DNA of 64,000 nucleotides from Clostridioides difficile ATCC 9689 = DSM 1296 (lineage in GTDB: Bacteria > Bacillota > Clostridia > Peptostreptococcales > Peptostreptococcaceae). The notes beneath the pieces were generated by a model. That model saw nothing but the letters and a program-made list of their open reading frames with translations, ran no database searches and was not told the DNA's origin. The stretch spans positions 2,542,001 to 2,606,000 of the forward strand of contig NZ_CP011968.1 in the NCBI RefSeq assembly GCF_001077535.1. Direction: 5' to 3'. Below are positions 1 to 9,133 of this stretch, piece by piece. How positions within the stretch are numbered: the first letter of the stretch is position 1; every line of letters starts with the position of its first letter. The position numbers and the translations under genes are program-made.

Positions 1-54
1 ATGTTAAATTTTCGCATACTTTACTAAAAAAGAGTAATCTCTATTAACTACATA

Positions 55-1329
55 CTAGAATATTCCAAATGAAGAAACTAATTGAGATAATTTCAATATT
101 CCCCATTTTAGCAAGTTTCCACCTGTATCTATACTTGTAACCATTGTTGTTCCTTCTGGCATCATATTTGCTTGTTGTAATAATTGTGTATGAACATCTG
201 CAAAGTTTGTAGCCATATAAAGTGATATAGCTATTACTATTGTTCCTGTTATAACTGATTGAACTATATTACCTTTTCTAAAACACACTATAAATGCCAT
301 ATAAAATGGTATTGTCGCTAAGTCTCCAAATGGTAAAACTTTGTTTCCTGGTAGTATAACTGCTAAGAACAAAGTTATAGGAACAAGTATAAGAGCTGTT
401 GATATAACTGCTGGATGTCCAGTTGCTACTGCTGCATCCAGACCTATATAAAGTTCTCTGTCTCCATATTTTGCTTGTAAGAAATCTCTTATTGATTCTG
501 AAATTGGAATTAAACCTTCCATTAATATTCTAACCATTCTAGGCATAAGTAACATTACTGCACCCATTGATATACCTACATTGAATATTCCTGCTACATC
601 ATATCCCGCAAGTGCTCCAAGTATTATACCTAGTATAATCCCCATCATCATTGGTTCTCCAAATATACCAAATCTTTTTTGTATAGAGTCTGGGTCTGCT
701 TGTATTTTATTTATTCCTGGTATTTTTTCAACAAATTTACCTACTAAATATCCAAGTGGAGCAAATGAAGCTGTTGAACCAGTTGGTAATGCTATACCTT
801 CTAAATCATAAAACTCCTGAACATTTTTTGCTGTCTTTTCTGCAATAAACAGTACTAATAACTCCATTAGTATTGCACAGAATATAGCCCAAACATAACT
901 TCCTGTTACTATATATCCAACTGCACCTGCTACTATAAAGTGCCAATAATTCCATATATCAACGTTTAATATCTTTGTTTTATTGAAGTATAATAATAGT
1001 AAGTTTACTAATAAACAAACTGGTATTAATATTGGTGCAACTGGTGAAGCCCATGTTGCTGATGCTGTTGTTGGCCAACCAACATCTATTACTGTTAAAT
1101 TAAGTCCGAATCTTTCAACCATTCCTTGAGCCGCTGGCCCTAGTGTTGATGTTAATAGGTTTACAACTAAGTTTATACCCACAAATCCTATACCAATTGT
1201 AAGACCTGACTTTAAAGCTTTTGTAAACTTAATTCTAAATATCATTCCTAGTACTACAATTGTTATTGGTAGTATTACTGTCGGTCCCATATTTAAAATG
1301 TATTGTACTACTGCTAATAATTTATCCAT
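55..1329 (-). CDS. gatC: PTS galactitol-type transporter subunit IIC
   Basis: Membrane channel of a phosphotransferase system that would import and phosphorylate a polyol or sugar. The 424-residue product is almost wholly hydrophobic, with about ten membrane segments, and resembles the GatC family in length and sequence feel. The ATG follows a strong AGGAGG site. It is the last of three PTS genes read from right to left (IIA, IIB, IIC) behind a sigma-54 promoter. The exact substrate cannot be read from sequence; galactitol is the family name only. A polyol dehydrogenase would be expected beyond the left edge, which I cannot see. Confidence 0.85.
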   Translation of the reverse strand: MDKLLAVVQYILNMGPTVILPITIVVLGMIFRIKFTKALKSGLTIGIGFVGINLVVNLLTSTLGPAAQGMVERFGLNLTVIDVGWPTTASATWASPVAPILIPVCLLVNLLLLYFNKTKILNVDIWNYWHFIVAGAVGYIVTGSYVWAIFCAILMELLVLFIAEKTAKNVQEFYDLEGIALPTGSTASFAPLGYLVGKFVEKIPGINKIQADPDSIQKRFGIFGEPMMMGIILGIILGALAGYDVAGIFNVGISMGAVMLLMPRMVRILMEGLIPISESIRDFLQAKYGDRELYIGLDAAVATGHPAVISTALILVPITLFLAVILPGNKVLPFGDLATIPFYMAFIVCFRKGNIVQSVITGTIVIAISLYMATNFADVHTQLLQQANMMPEGTTMVTSIDTGGNLLKWGILKLSQLVSSFGIF

Positions 1330-1387
1330 TTATAAATCCTCCTTTTTCTGTTTTATAAAATATTATTTCAATGTATCTATGATAGGA

Positions 1388-1663
1388 TTATTTTAAAGCA
1401 TCTAATATTTTTTTATCTAATGCTGCTGTATTTACTCCAGTTATATATGCTGTTGCTTTTATTGCTGGTATATTATAAGTTGTTGGTAGTATAGTTGTTG
1501 ATACTATTAAATCTGCTCCTTCTTGCTTTGTTGCACATTCAGCTATTTTGCATTGTATAACTTCTGCTTGTATATTATTTTCCTTAACTAATCTCTCTAC
1601 CTTGTCACAAACTACTGTTGATGTTGCTATTCCTGCTCCACATGCTACTAATATTTTTTTCAT
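1388..1663 (-). CDS. gatB: PTS galactitol-type IIB phosphocarrier
   Basis: Soluble 91-residue phosphocarrier that passes phosphate from IIA to the incoming sugar. The N-terminal P-loop CGAGIATST starts at Cys8, the residue phosphorylated in this family, and follows the first beta strand directly. Length is typical for a free-standing GatB. A clear AGGAGG site precedes the ATG. It lies between the IIA and IIC genes with short gaps (60 and 58 bases), so the three form one transcript. Confidence 0.88.
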   Translation of the reverse strand: MKKILVACGAGIATSTVVCDKVERLVKENNIQAEVIQCKIAECATKQEGADLIVSTTILPTTYNIPAIKATAYITGVNTAALDKKILDALK

Positions 1664-1723
1664 TTTTATTTCCTCCTAATAATTTTTATTTTTATATTTT
1701 TTATTTTTAGTACTTTTTTATTT

Positions 1724-2182
1724 TTATAAAGACTTTAGTGTCTTTAAAACTTCTTCTTTATCAGTAGAACTCATCAACTTATCAACTAACTCTTTATTTT
1801 GCATAATTCCCATTAATTCTGTTAATACAGATAATTGACTGTGTGGTTGATTAAGTCCTAATACGAAAGCCAAATTTACAGGTACTTTTTCATCTTGGTC
1901 TTCCATAGAACTAAACACTACTGGTTCATTAAAAGTACAGACTGATATAAATTGCTCTTTAATATATTCTGCATCTGTATGTGGTATTGCTACTCCATAA
2001 TCTCCTAAATTTAAACCTGTTGGAAATACATTTTCTCTTGCTAATATTTTTTCTCCAAATTCTTCTTTTACAAAGCCTAAATCAAAAACTTTATTATGTA
2101 TTTCTTCAAAGAAATCTTCTTTCGTTTTACAATCCATTTTAAGGTCTATAACTTTATCACTTACAAAATTTATAAACTCCAT
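1724..2182 (-). CDS. gatA: PTS IIA component, fructose/mannitol-type fold
   Basis: Cytoplasmic IIA protein of 152 residues that accepts phosphate from HPr and hands it to the IIB gene product next door. The phosphorylation motif VAIPHTD is clear, with the active histidine at residue 68. It is the first gene of the PTS operon. Its start is about 57 bases downstream of the sigma-54 promoter, with an AGGAGG site just before the ATG. Regulation by the downstream LevR-type activator is expected from that arrangement. Confidence 0.87.
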   Translation of the reverse strand: MEFINFVSDKVIDLKMDCKTKEDFFEEIHNKVFDLGFVKEEFGEKILARENVFPTGLNLGDYGVAIPHTDAEYIKEQFISVCTFNEPVVFSSMEDQDEKVPVNLAFVLGLNQPHSQLSVLTELMGIMQNKELVDKLMSSTDKEEVLKTLKSL

Positions 2183-2238
2183 ATTTACACCTCCTAATTG
2201 CCTTTGTCTTATACCTTAGTTTTTCTTGACTTTATATA

Positions 2239-2256
2239 AAGCATGTTGTGTGCCAA
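2239..2256 (-). promoter_or_regulatory. sigma-54 promoter of the galactitol-type PTS operon
   Basis: On the minus strand the element reads TTGGCACACAACATGCTT. The GG and GC doublets are separated by exactly 10 bases, as in -24/-12 promoters (consensus TTGGCACNNNNNTTGCW), with one mismatch in the -12 box. It lies about 57 bases before gatA. The neighbouring gene encodes a sigma-54 activator with PTS-regulated domains, which makes the call strong. Confidence 0.85.
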
Positions 2257-2619
2257 AAAGTGGCTTTTTTTGTGAAACAAAAGAAAATGTTTTCCCAAAA
2301 ATAATGCTCTCTTCCAGGATTTTAGCTGACTTTCATTGATAAATTTTTTTTGATTTTTATTTTAATTTTTACTTGTTAATCACTTAACTAGCCATACTTT
2401 TTTATATTTTTTGTGGTTTTTTTTGTTAGAGAAATGATTTTTTTGTTTTTTACAAATGGTTTTTTATGTTTAACAACTATTTTATAAAATTATTTATTAT
2501 GAATTTAATTTATTTTTATATATTCTATATTTTATAAGAAATATAGGAAAAATTCTCATAGAATTGTCCAATAAAATTTACTTTTTACATAAATAAATTC
2601 ATATATTTTATTTACCAAG
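2257..2619. other. AT-rich upstream region of the PTS operon
   Basis: This stretch has no credible gene. It is rich in T runs and probably holds the upstream activator sites that a LevR-type protein needs, but I could not define a convincing palindrome. Confidence 0.4.
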
Positions 2620-2669
2620 AAAAAAGCTAATTCTATAAAATCATATAAATAAATTTCATAGAACTAGCC
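2620..2669 (-). terminator. intrinsic terminator after the LevR-like regulator
   Basis: On the minus strand a stem near GCTAGTTCTATGAAAT pairs with ATTTTATAGAATTAGC across a short loop and is followed by TTTTTT. A smaller hairpin (arms AACTACT and AGTAGTT, 2685-2707) lies between it and the gene's stop codon and may add to termination. Confidence 0.75.
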
Positions 2670-2759
2670 TTATATAGAGTAATTAACTACTTAACAATTG
2701 AGTAGTTTTAAATTTTATACTAAAGCAAATTTTTTTGTCTTTCTTCTCGGTACTAATAA

Positions 2760-5684
2760 TTAGCTTAAAAGTTCTTTTATTTCATTTTTATCTTCAGTAT
2801 TTAATAAAACTTCTAAAGTATGCTGGTCATTAATCTTTGAAAATAAGCTTCGTATTTCTTTCTTATTATTTTCTTTAAGTGCCAGTAGTACCACCAAATC
2901 CACCATAAATTTATTGTCCCATACTATAGGTTTATTCAACCTCGCGATTGCTATTGCAGGCTTTATAACGTTTTCTGGAAGTCCATGTGGCACGGCTACC
3001 TTAGAGGCCATTACAACACTTCCCATTGCTTCTCTTTTATATACACTTAATATATACTTTGAGTCAACATATCCACCTTCTTCAAGTTTTGAAACAAGAG
3101 TATCAATTATATACTCCTTTGAAATTCCTTCAAAATTGTATAAAATCAAATCTTCATGTATTAAATTATTCAACTGGTTTTCAATATTTAAAGCTGGTTG
3201 TTTACTATTTAAATGCTCTAATACTTTATTAATACCATTTTTACCAAGTACCTCATTATAAGAAATAAAAGGCACGTTTTTATAATCTATATCAATAGTT
3301 CCACAGATAGCAATAATATTATATTCAGATTCAATATCATTTAACTCTTCTTCTAAATTATTATTTAAAAAAGCAACTGGCTTTACTTCAATTAAAGTGT
3401 CATATTCCTTAATTTGTTTTTCTATATGCTCTTTTAAATTTAAAGCTGTACCTACACCACTCAAACATAAAGTAATGATTACATTTTTCTTTCCATACTC
3501 GTTTTTTCTGTAACTAAATTTATTTGTATTTATCATAGCATAATTCTTATTTTTCTTTAAATCAGCTATTATACCATCTAAACTTTTCCCTTCAATGGTT
3601 GCAAGTTTTCCTGCTTCCATTGCCAATAATGTATCTACTCTATTTACAGTTTTACATCTAATTCCAAGCCTTTTTTCAACCTCATCACCAAGAATTACCA
3701 AAGAACCCATATCAATTAGAACTAGAATACCTTTTCTAGCTTCTATCTTTTGAAGTTCTTCTAATACATGCTCTATCCCCTCTGATGGTGAATCTGTAAG
3801 TGCTATTTCTATACCTAGTGTACATTCTATACCTAAAATATGATTTACAACTTTAGACATTTCAATTCCAACTTTACCATGCGTAACTATTACTACTTTA
3901 ACTTTATCTTTTATACTTTCCTCATTATAACAAAATTTATTTATATAATAAGCCAAATATCCAAGCTCATCTTCTGGAAATGTTACTTGTGTCAAATCTT
4001 CTACTATACCCATTATATATCTTGACAACTCATATTCCATTGGCATTGATGCTTTTATTTTATCTAAACTCGGATTTATTATAGTTTTTCCATCTTTTAT
4101 CCTACCTATAGCATGCTCAATATGAATTGCTAGAGCCAAGTACAGACCTTGATTTACATGCTTAAACTGCTCCTTAATAAATACAATTACCTTATCCATT
4201 ATCTCCAGTGTAGACTCTTTTAATTGTCCTCCCCAGTCTATTCGACTTCTTCTATCAGATAAATTTTTATTGTTTTTAATAGCATTAAACTTCTTATCTA
4301 ACTTTTCTATAAATGCATTTTTTAACTCTTCTTCTGAAAAGCACTTACTTTCCAAAACCTTAAGCTCTTTTTCTGCATAATTATATATCTCGCTTATCTC
4401 ATTATCAGATAAAATTCTATTTTTTCCACTCACCAATTCACTAATATCTATATATATATCCTCAACTGAAAACTCAGAATACTTTTCATTTTTACAATTA
4501 CAATCATAATATCCACTTTTTATATAATCCCTTAAACTATCTAAATCTATAATTACCTTATCGCTAGAAAATATCGATTTACTAAAAGCTCTAGCACAAG
4601 TTACTTGTATATCACTCTTTAACTGACCTATATTTCCAGTACACTTATAATTCATAAGTGCACACATAACTTCTTTAGTTATTATAAAATTCTTGTTTAC
4701 TCGCTTTGCTTCTCTTTCAAAAAACTTTATTATTATTTCATATCTTTCAGATTTTGGTCTTTCACTCATATTAGGTAAATTTATTACCATTGGTATACGT
4801 CTTCTAAATGTTTGAAGTAAATTAGAATCTGGATTTTCTGTTGTAGCACTTATTATGAGAACATTTGCCTTTCTATTAGAACTACTTTCTCCTAACCTTC
4901 TAAATTCTCCTCTATCTATTAATGAAAATAAGATTTCTTGCCCAGCAGCAGGCAATCTATGAATTTCATCTAAAAACAATATTCCATTATTAGCTTGTTC
5001 TACAAGACCTTCTCTATTTGCATCTGCTCCTGTATATGCACCTTTTACTACCCCAAAGAGTTGAGCTATCAATAGATTAGGATTTTCTGCATAGTCTGCA
5101 CAGTTAAACACTATAAATGGGCTGTTCTCTTCTTTAATGTTGTTTTTTATAGCATATTTATACATACATGTAGCTAATTCACTTTTACCTACTCCTGTTT
5201 CTCCATATATTATAGTATGAAGGCCATTAGGAGGATACATTATTGCTGACTTAGCTAGATTTACCTTTTCTTTCAAACTTCCCTTTATACCTATCAATTC
5301 TTCAAATCCATCTTCTTCTACAACTTTACTCACCTTCACATACTTTCCTGATGATGCTGGGTCTTTATCCTTAATCCCAATCTTTGACTGATTTAAATTT
5401 TCCTCTTTTAATAATTTTGAAACTGCACTTCTCGATATATTATATCCATTTTCTATTAATATTTCAGTTATTTTTCTTTCAGACATTTGAGGATTTTCAC
5501 TTACAATTTTTGATATATCTTTTATTAATATTTTTTTTCTTCTTTCTCTCGAATCTAAAATATTATTTTTTTTCCTAACTGATATCACTTCAGACCTAGC
5601 TACATTTAACATTTCAGCAAGTTCTTGGTCAGTATATGGATTTTTTTTATCTTCTCTTTGTATCTCTCTTAATATTTTATCCAT
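2760..5684 (-). CDS. LevR-type sigma-54 activator with PRD and PTS domains
   Basis: Cytoplasmic transcription activator that would open the sigma-54 promoter of the adjacent PTS operon according to PTS phosphorylation state. Domains in order (974-residue numbering): N-terminal helix-turn-helix region; AAA+ domain with Walker A GETGVGKS near 161-168, sigma-54 contact loop GAYTGA near 215-220 (usually GAFTGA) and Walker B LFLDEIH near 236-242; PRD; IIA-Man-like segment (VVIVTHGK); second PRD; GatB-like segment with LCLSGVGT; and a C-terminal IIA-like domain with VAVPHG, histidine about 900. I chose the ATG at 5684: the longer frame starts at a GTG that forms part of the GTGAGGAGG ribosome site. 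It is transcribed in the same direction as the PTS genes but from upstream of them. Confidence 0.88.
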   Translation of the reverse strand: MDKILREIQREDKKNPYTDQELAEMLNVARSEVISVRKKNNILDSRERRKKILIKDISKIVSENPQMSERKITEILIENGYNISRSAVSKLLKEENLNQSKIGIKDKDPASSGKYVKVSKVVEEDGFEELIGIKGSLKEKVNLAKSAIMYPPNGLHTIIYGETGVGKSELATCMYKYAIKNNIKEENSPFIVFNCADYAENPNLLIAQLFGVVKGAYTGADANREGLVEQANNGILFLDEIHRLPAAGQEILFSLIDRGEFRRLGESSSNRKANVLIISATTENPDSNLLQTFRRRIPMVINLPNMSERPKSERYEIIIKFFEREAKRVNKNFIITKEVMCALMNYKCTGNIGQLKSDIQVTCARAFSKSIFSSDKVIIDLDSLRDYIKSGYYDCNCKNEKYSEFSVEDIYIDISELVSGKNRILSDNEISEIYNYAEKELKVLESKCFSEEELKNAFIEKLDKKFNAIKNNKNLSDRRSRIDWGGQLKESTLEIMDKVIVFIKEQFKHVNQGLYLALAIHIEHAIGRIKDGKTIINPSLDKIKASMPMEYELSRYIMGIVEDLTQVTFPEDELGYLAYYINKFCYNEESIKDKVKVVIVTHGKVGIEMSKVVNHILGIECTLGIEIALTDSPSEGIEHVLEELQKIEARKGILVLIDMGSLVILGDEVEKRLGIRCKTVNRVDTLLAMEAGKLATIEGKSLDGIIADLKKNKNYAMINTNKFSYRKNEYGKKNVIITLCLSGVGTALNLKEHIEKQIKEYDTLIEVKPVAFLNNNLEEELNDIESEYNIIAICGTIDIDYKNVPFISYNEVLGKNGINKVLEHLNSKQPALNIENQLNNLIHEDLILYNFEGISKEYIIDTLVSKLEEGGYVDSKYILSVYKREAMGSVVMASKVAVPHGLPENVIKPAIAIARLNKPIVWDNKFMVDLVVLLALKENNKKEIRSLFSKINDQHTLEVLLNTEDKNEIKELLS

Positions 5685-5749
5685 TTTTCGCCTCCTCACT
5701 TAAAAAATTAATCTATTTCAATAATATGTTTCAATATATTATACACCAA

Positions 5750-5781
5750 AATAAGACTAGGCAAAATAGCCTAGCCTTATT
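5750..5781 (-). terminator. terminator after the aldolase gene
   Basis: Inverted repeat AATAAGGCTAGGC / GCCTAGTCTTATT on the minus strand with a short AT loop and a following TTTT. It lies between the aldolase stop codon and the start of the sigma-54 activator, and so separates the two units. Confidence 0.75.
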
Positions 5782-5835
5782 ACTTAGAATTTCCATAATA
5801 ACCTCTTTAATATAATTATAAAGCGTAGTTTATAA

Positions 5836-6486
5836 TTATAATTTTAAAGAAGCACCTTCCCAATCCTTCATAAAGCTATCTATTCCTTTGTCTGTCAAAG
5901 GATGCTTAATCATTTGGTTTATAACTTTAAGAGGAACTGTTGCTATATCTGCTCCCATTCTAGCAGCTTGTAAAACATGTATTGGATTTCTAACACTAGC
6001 AACTATTATTTGAGCCTCAATACTATTTACACTAAATATATCAACGATTTCTTCAATTAAATCAAGACCATTTTGTGATATATCATCCAATCTACCAACA
6101 AAAGGACTTACATATGTAGCTCCAGCTCTAGCAGCTAAAAGAGCTTGTCCAGCAGAGAATATAAGCGTTACATTAGTCTTTATACCTTTACTTGATAGTA
6201 CTTTCACCGCTTTTAGACCTTCTGCTGTCATAGGTATCTTTATAACTATATTTTTATGTATCTTAGATAATTTTTCTGCTTCCTCTATCATACCTTTATG
6301 TTCTAAACTTATTACTTCTGCACTTATTGGTCCATCTACTATTTCACTTATTTCTTTAACTACCTCTATAAAATCTCTACCTTCTTTAGCTATTAGAGAC
6401 GGATTAGTAGTTACACCACATATTACACCTAAATCATTTGCTTCTTTTATTTCTTCAATATTGGCTGTGTCTATAAAAAATCTCAT
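5836..6486 (-). CDS. tal: transaldolase-like fructose-6-phosphate aldolase
   Basis: Small (216-residue) class I aldolase of the TalC/MipB/FSA group, acting on sugar phosphates in the non-oxidative pentose phosphate route or cleaving fructose-6-phosphate. The Schiff-base lysine is K83 in VIKIPMT. Other family marks are the N-terminal FIDTANI, GVTTNPS, and SPFVGRLDD after the barrel strand. Length fits the short bacterial subfamily, not the roughly 310-residue classical transaldolases. A GGAGG site precedes the ATG. Transaldolase versus F6P aldolase activity cannot be settled by reading. Confidence 0.88.
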   Translation of the reverse strand: MRFFIDTANIEEIKEANDLGVICGVTTNPSLIAKEGRDFIEVVKEISEIVDGPISAEVISLEHKGMIEEAEKLSKIHKNIVIKIPMTAEGLKAVKVLSSKGIKTNVTLIFSAGQALLAARAGATYVSPFVGRLDDISQNGLDLIEEIVDIFSVNSIEAQIIVASVRNPIHVLQAARMGADIATVPLKVINQMIKHPLTDKGIDSFMKDWEGASLKL

Positions 6487-6549
6487 AAAAAATCCTCCAT
6501 AATTACATAGTTAAAATATGTGCTAAACACAAGTATATAATATCATAAA

Positions 6550-7122
6550 TTACCTAAATTTTACAGTTCCATTATCTATAGATTCAACTACTGCCAAAGA
6601 CTCTAATCTTACATCATTAGCCTTTAAAAGTGCTCCTCCAGCTTGAAATCCTTTTTCAATGACAATTCCTACTCCAACTAAGTTAGCTTCTGCTTGCTCA
6701 ATTAAATCTTTAAGTCCAAGAGCAGCTCTTCCATTTGCCAAAAAATCATCCACTATCAATATATTTTCGCCTTTGTTTATGTACTTTTTAGAAACTTTAA
6801 CTGAATACTCTCTTGCCTTAGTAAATGAATATACATTAGTTTCATATACATCTTTATCCAAATTTTTAGATTCTGATTTTTTTGCAAATACTACAGGTGC
6901 ATTATCAAAATACTGTGAAACAATTGATGCTATAGCTATTCCTGAAGCCTCTATTGTAAATATCTTATCCACCTTTTCTCCTTTAAATCTCTCTTTAAAT
7001 TCTCTTCCTATTTCATTTAAAAAAGCTACATCAATTTGATGGTTTAAAAAACTATCAACTTTTAGTATATCATTTCCTGAAACACTGCCTTCTCTCAATA
7101 TCTTTTCTTGTAAAGCCTTCAT
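6550..7122 (-). CDS. xpt: xanthine phosphoribosyltransferase
   Basis: Salvage enzyme that converts xanthine and PRPP to XMP in the cytoplasm. The 190-residue product has the PRPP-binding motif [13 protein letters not shown] at about 121-133 and the usual Xpt N-terminus ([12 protein letters not shown]). An AGGTGG site precedes the ATG. A guanine riboswitch and terminator lie in its leader, so it should be repressed when guanine or hypoxanthine is plentiful. It stands as a single-gene unit, separate from the aldolase gene that follows. Confidence 0.93.
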   Translation of the reverse strand: MKALQEKILREGSVSGNDILKVDSFLNHQIDVAFLNEIGREFKERFKGEKVDKIFTIEASGIAIASIVSQYFDNAPVVFAKKSESKNLDKDVYETNVYSFTKAREYSVKVSKKYINKGENILIVDDFLANGRAALGLKDLIEQAEANLVGVGIVIEKGFQAGGALLKANDVRLESLAVVESIDNGTVKFR

Positions 7123-7220
7123 TGAACTTCCACCTAGCCCTTTCTAAAATTATATTAATAAAAAAATTATATTTGTTCTAATTTTGCTATCTATTCTTGT
7201 AAGTATTTTATATTAAAATA

Positions 7221-7257
7221 CTAAAAAAGCTCCTGTCTATATCATAGACAGGAGCTT
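7221..7257 (-). terminator. riboswitch-controlled terminator before xpt
   Basis: A perfect hairpin, AAGCTCCTGTCTAT pairing with ATAGACAGGAGCTT, is followed by TTTTTT on the minus strand, about 100 bases before the xpt start codon. Its 5' arm can compete with the 3' side of the aptamer P1 (ACAGGAGT), the usual off-switch design. Confidence 0.9.
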
Positions 7258-7320
7258 AAAATTCAAAGTAATTAACTTAATATATAATTTAAAATAAGTA
7301 TAAACTATATCTTCTTCACT

Positions 7321-7386
7321 CCTGTAGTCAAGCTATTAATGGTAGCTTAGTAGAAACATTTGAACCATATTATCAAACATATACAG
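7321..7386 (-). ncRNA. guanine-type purine riboswitch aptamer
   Basis: On the minus strand the segment has the purine riboswitch signature: P1 CCTGT..ACAGG, loop-2 TAATATGG, joining strand GTTTCTACT, P3 AAGCT..AGCTT and joining strand GACTA. The discriminator base in GACTA is C (C74 in standard numbering), which specifies guanine/hypoxanthine; adenine aptamers have U. The J2/3 strand ends in T where C is more usual. Its position before a terminator and xpt is the classical context. Confidence 0.92.
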
Positions 7387-7511
7387 GTAAATATATTAAT
7401 TTATTCCTTTTAATTATATATTATAATTCTCTATTATTCAACAAATAATTCAAACTGTGTAGAATAATATATTATAGTTACTTTATCAGAACTACTTTTT
7501 TTCAAGTAAAT

Positions 7512-8663
7512 TTATAAATTTTTCATAAATATATAACTTTTTTCGATATTATTTAAAAGTTCTTCGTCATTGCTTATATTAGCTATTTTAGCAACGGCTT
7601 TTTTTACCCCAATAGACTTTATCAACTCTTGTAATTCTACACTTTGAGTATCTTCACTATTATTATAATGAAGCGCTGCACCTATTCCAAGAATCAAATT
7701 ATCAACTGATAATCCATATGATTTTGCTGTCATTAAAGGTTTAATCAATCTATCTTTATCACTTAGTTTTCTTAATGGTTCCCTTCCGACTCTTAATACA
7801 TCATCATTAAGATATGGATTTTTAAATCTATTTAAAATTTTATCAATATATTTATAGTGCACTTCTGAGTCAAAATTGTATTTTTTAATCAATCCTTCTC
7901 CACTTTCTACCATTGCACTTTTGACTATATCACAGATAAATTTATCTTTTATACTCTCTTCTATAGTCTTATATCCTTTTAAATATCCTATATAAGCTGT
8001 TATAGCATGACCTGTATTCAGTGTAAACAATTTACGTTCTATATAAGCCATAAGATTATCAGCTAAATTCATTCCAACTATAGTTGGTATTTCCCCTTTA
8101 AATCCTTGTTTTTCAACATTCCACTCATAAAAATTTTCAACTGTTACATCAAGAGGATTTTCGTTTTTACCAGGAGGAACTATTCTATCAACTGAACAGT
8201 TTGGAAAACCAACATACATCTCTAAATATTCTACTTCTTCCTTATTTAAATACTTAAGTACCTCTTCTTTTAAAGAAGAACTTGCGTATATTGCATTTTC
8301 ACATGCTATTATATTTAGATTACTTGTTAATCCCTTTTCTTTTCTAGCCTTTATACCTTTTGCAATTGTAGAGGCTATTTTAGTCAAAACTAAAGGTCCA
8401 ACTGCTGTAGTTATTATTTCAGCCTGTACAATCTCATCTATTATTTCTTCTTTTATAGATGAAACCGCACTTATATTATCAATTACTTCATCTATACATT
8501 CTACATCTCTTATGTGTATAGTATACTTTTTATCTTTGTTTATTGAGTTTAATATATCCTCATTTACATCAGCAAATACTACATGATAACCCGACTTAAC
8601 TAACAAGCCTCCAATAAAACCTCTTCCAATATTTCCTGCTCCAAACTGAATTGCCTTTTTCAT
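7512..8663 (-). CDS. mtlD: mannitol-1-phosphate 5-dehydrogenase
   Basis: Cytoplasmic NAD-dependent enzyme turning mannitol-1-phosphate, made by the PTS, into fructose-6-phosphate. The N-terminal Rossmann motif FGAGNIGRGF is at residues 7-16, and the catalytic polyol dehydrogenase motif appears as KLFTLNTGH. The 383-residue length matches the family. It is the last gene of the mtlA-mtlR-mtlF-mtlD operon, 18 bases after mtlF. Confidence 0.95.
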   Translation of the reverse strand: MKKAIQFGAGNIGRGFIGGLLVKSGYHVVFADVNEDILNSINKDKKYTIHIRDVECIDEVIDNISAVSSIKEEIIDEIVQAEIITTAVGPLVLTKIASTIAKGIKARKEKGLTSNLNIIACENAIYASSSLKEEVLKYLNKEEVEYLEMYVGFPNCSVDRIVPPGKNENPLDVTVENFYEWNVEKQGFKGEIPTIVGMNLADNLMAYIERKLFTLNTGHAITAYIGYLKGYKTIEESIKDKFICDIVKSAMVESGEGLIKKYNFDSEVHYKYIDKILNRFKNPYLNDDVLRVGREPLRKLSDKDRLIKPLMTAKSYGLSVDNLILGIGAALHYNNSEDTQSVELQELIKSIGVKKAVAKIANISNDEELLNNIEKSYIFMKNL

Positions 8664-8681
8664 TTTAAATCCCTCCTAAGA

Positions 8682-9104
8682 TTAGTTGGCAAAAGCTTCC
8701 ATAAAAGCTTGTTTGTCATTTGAATTTTTTAGTCTTTCTGTTAAGTCATCATCTAAAACTACTGCTATATTAGATAGTATTTCTAAATGTTCATCTCCAA
8801 CACCAGCTATTCCTATTAATAAATATGCTTTTTCTCCATCAAAATCTATACCATTAGGGAATTGTAATATAACTATTCCAGAAGATAATATTTCTTTTTT
8901 TGCTTCATTTACACCATGTGGAATAGCAACTCCCATTCCCATATATGTAGTCATTACTTTTTCTCTTTCTAACATTGCTGGTATATATTCTTCTTTTACA
9001 TATCCATTTTCAACTAATTTTCTTCCTGCTAAAGTTATAGCTTCTTCCTTTGAAACACTATCTAACCCTAAAAATATATTATTCTCATTCAATACTTTAC
9101 TCAT
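8682..9104 (-). CDS. mtlF: mannitol PTS IIA component
   Basis: Cytoplasmic phosphocarrier of 140 residues that transfers phosphate from HPr to the IIB domain of MtlA. The phosphorylation site is H63 in VAIPHGVNEAK, which has the Gly-Val-Asn-Glu context typical of mannitol IIA proteins. It sits between mtlR and mtlD and follows mtlR by 29 bases. Confidence 0.94.
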   Translation of the reverse strand: MSKVLNENNIFLGLDSVSKEEAITLAGRKLVENGYVKEEYIPAMLEREKVMTTYMGMGVAIPHGVNEAKKEILSSGIVILQFPNGIDFDGEKAYLLIGIAGVGDEHLEILSNIAVVLDDDLTERLKNSNDKQAFMEAFAN

Positions 9105-9133
9105 AGTATCAACCTTCCTTTTTAATATTAATT

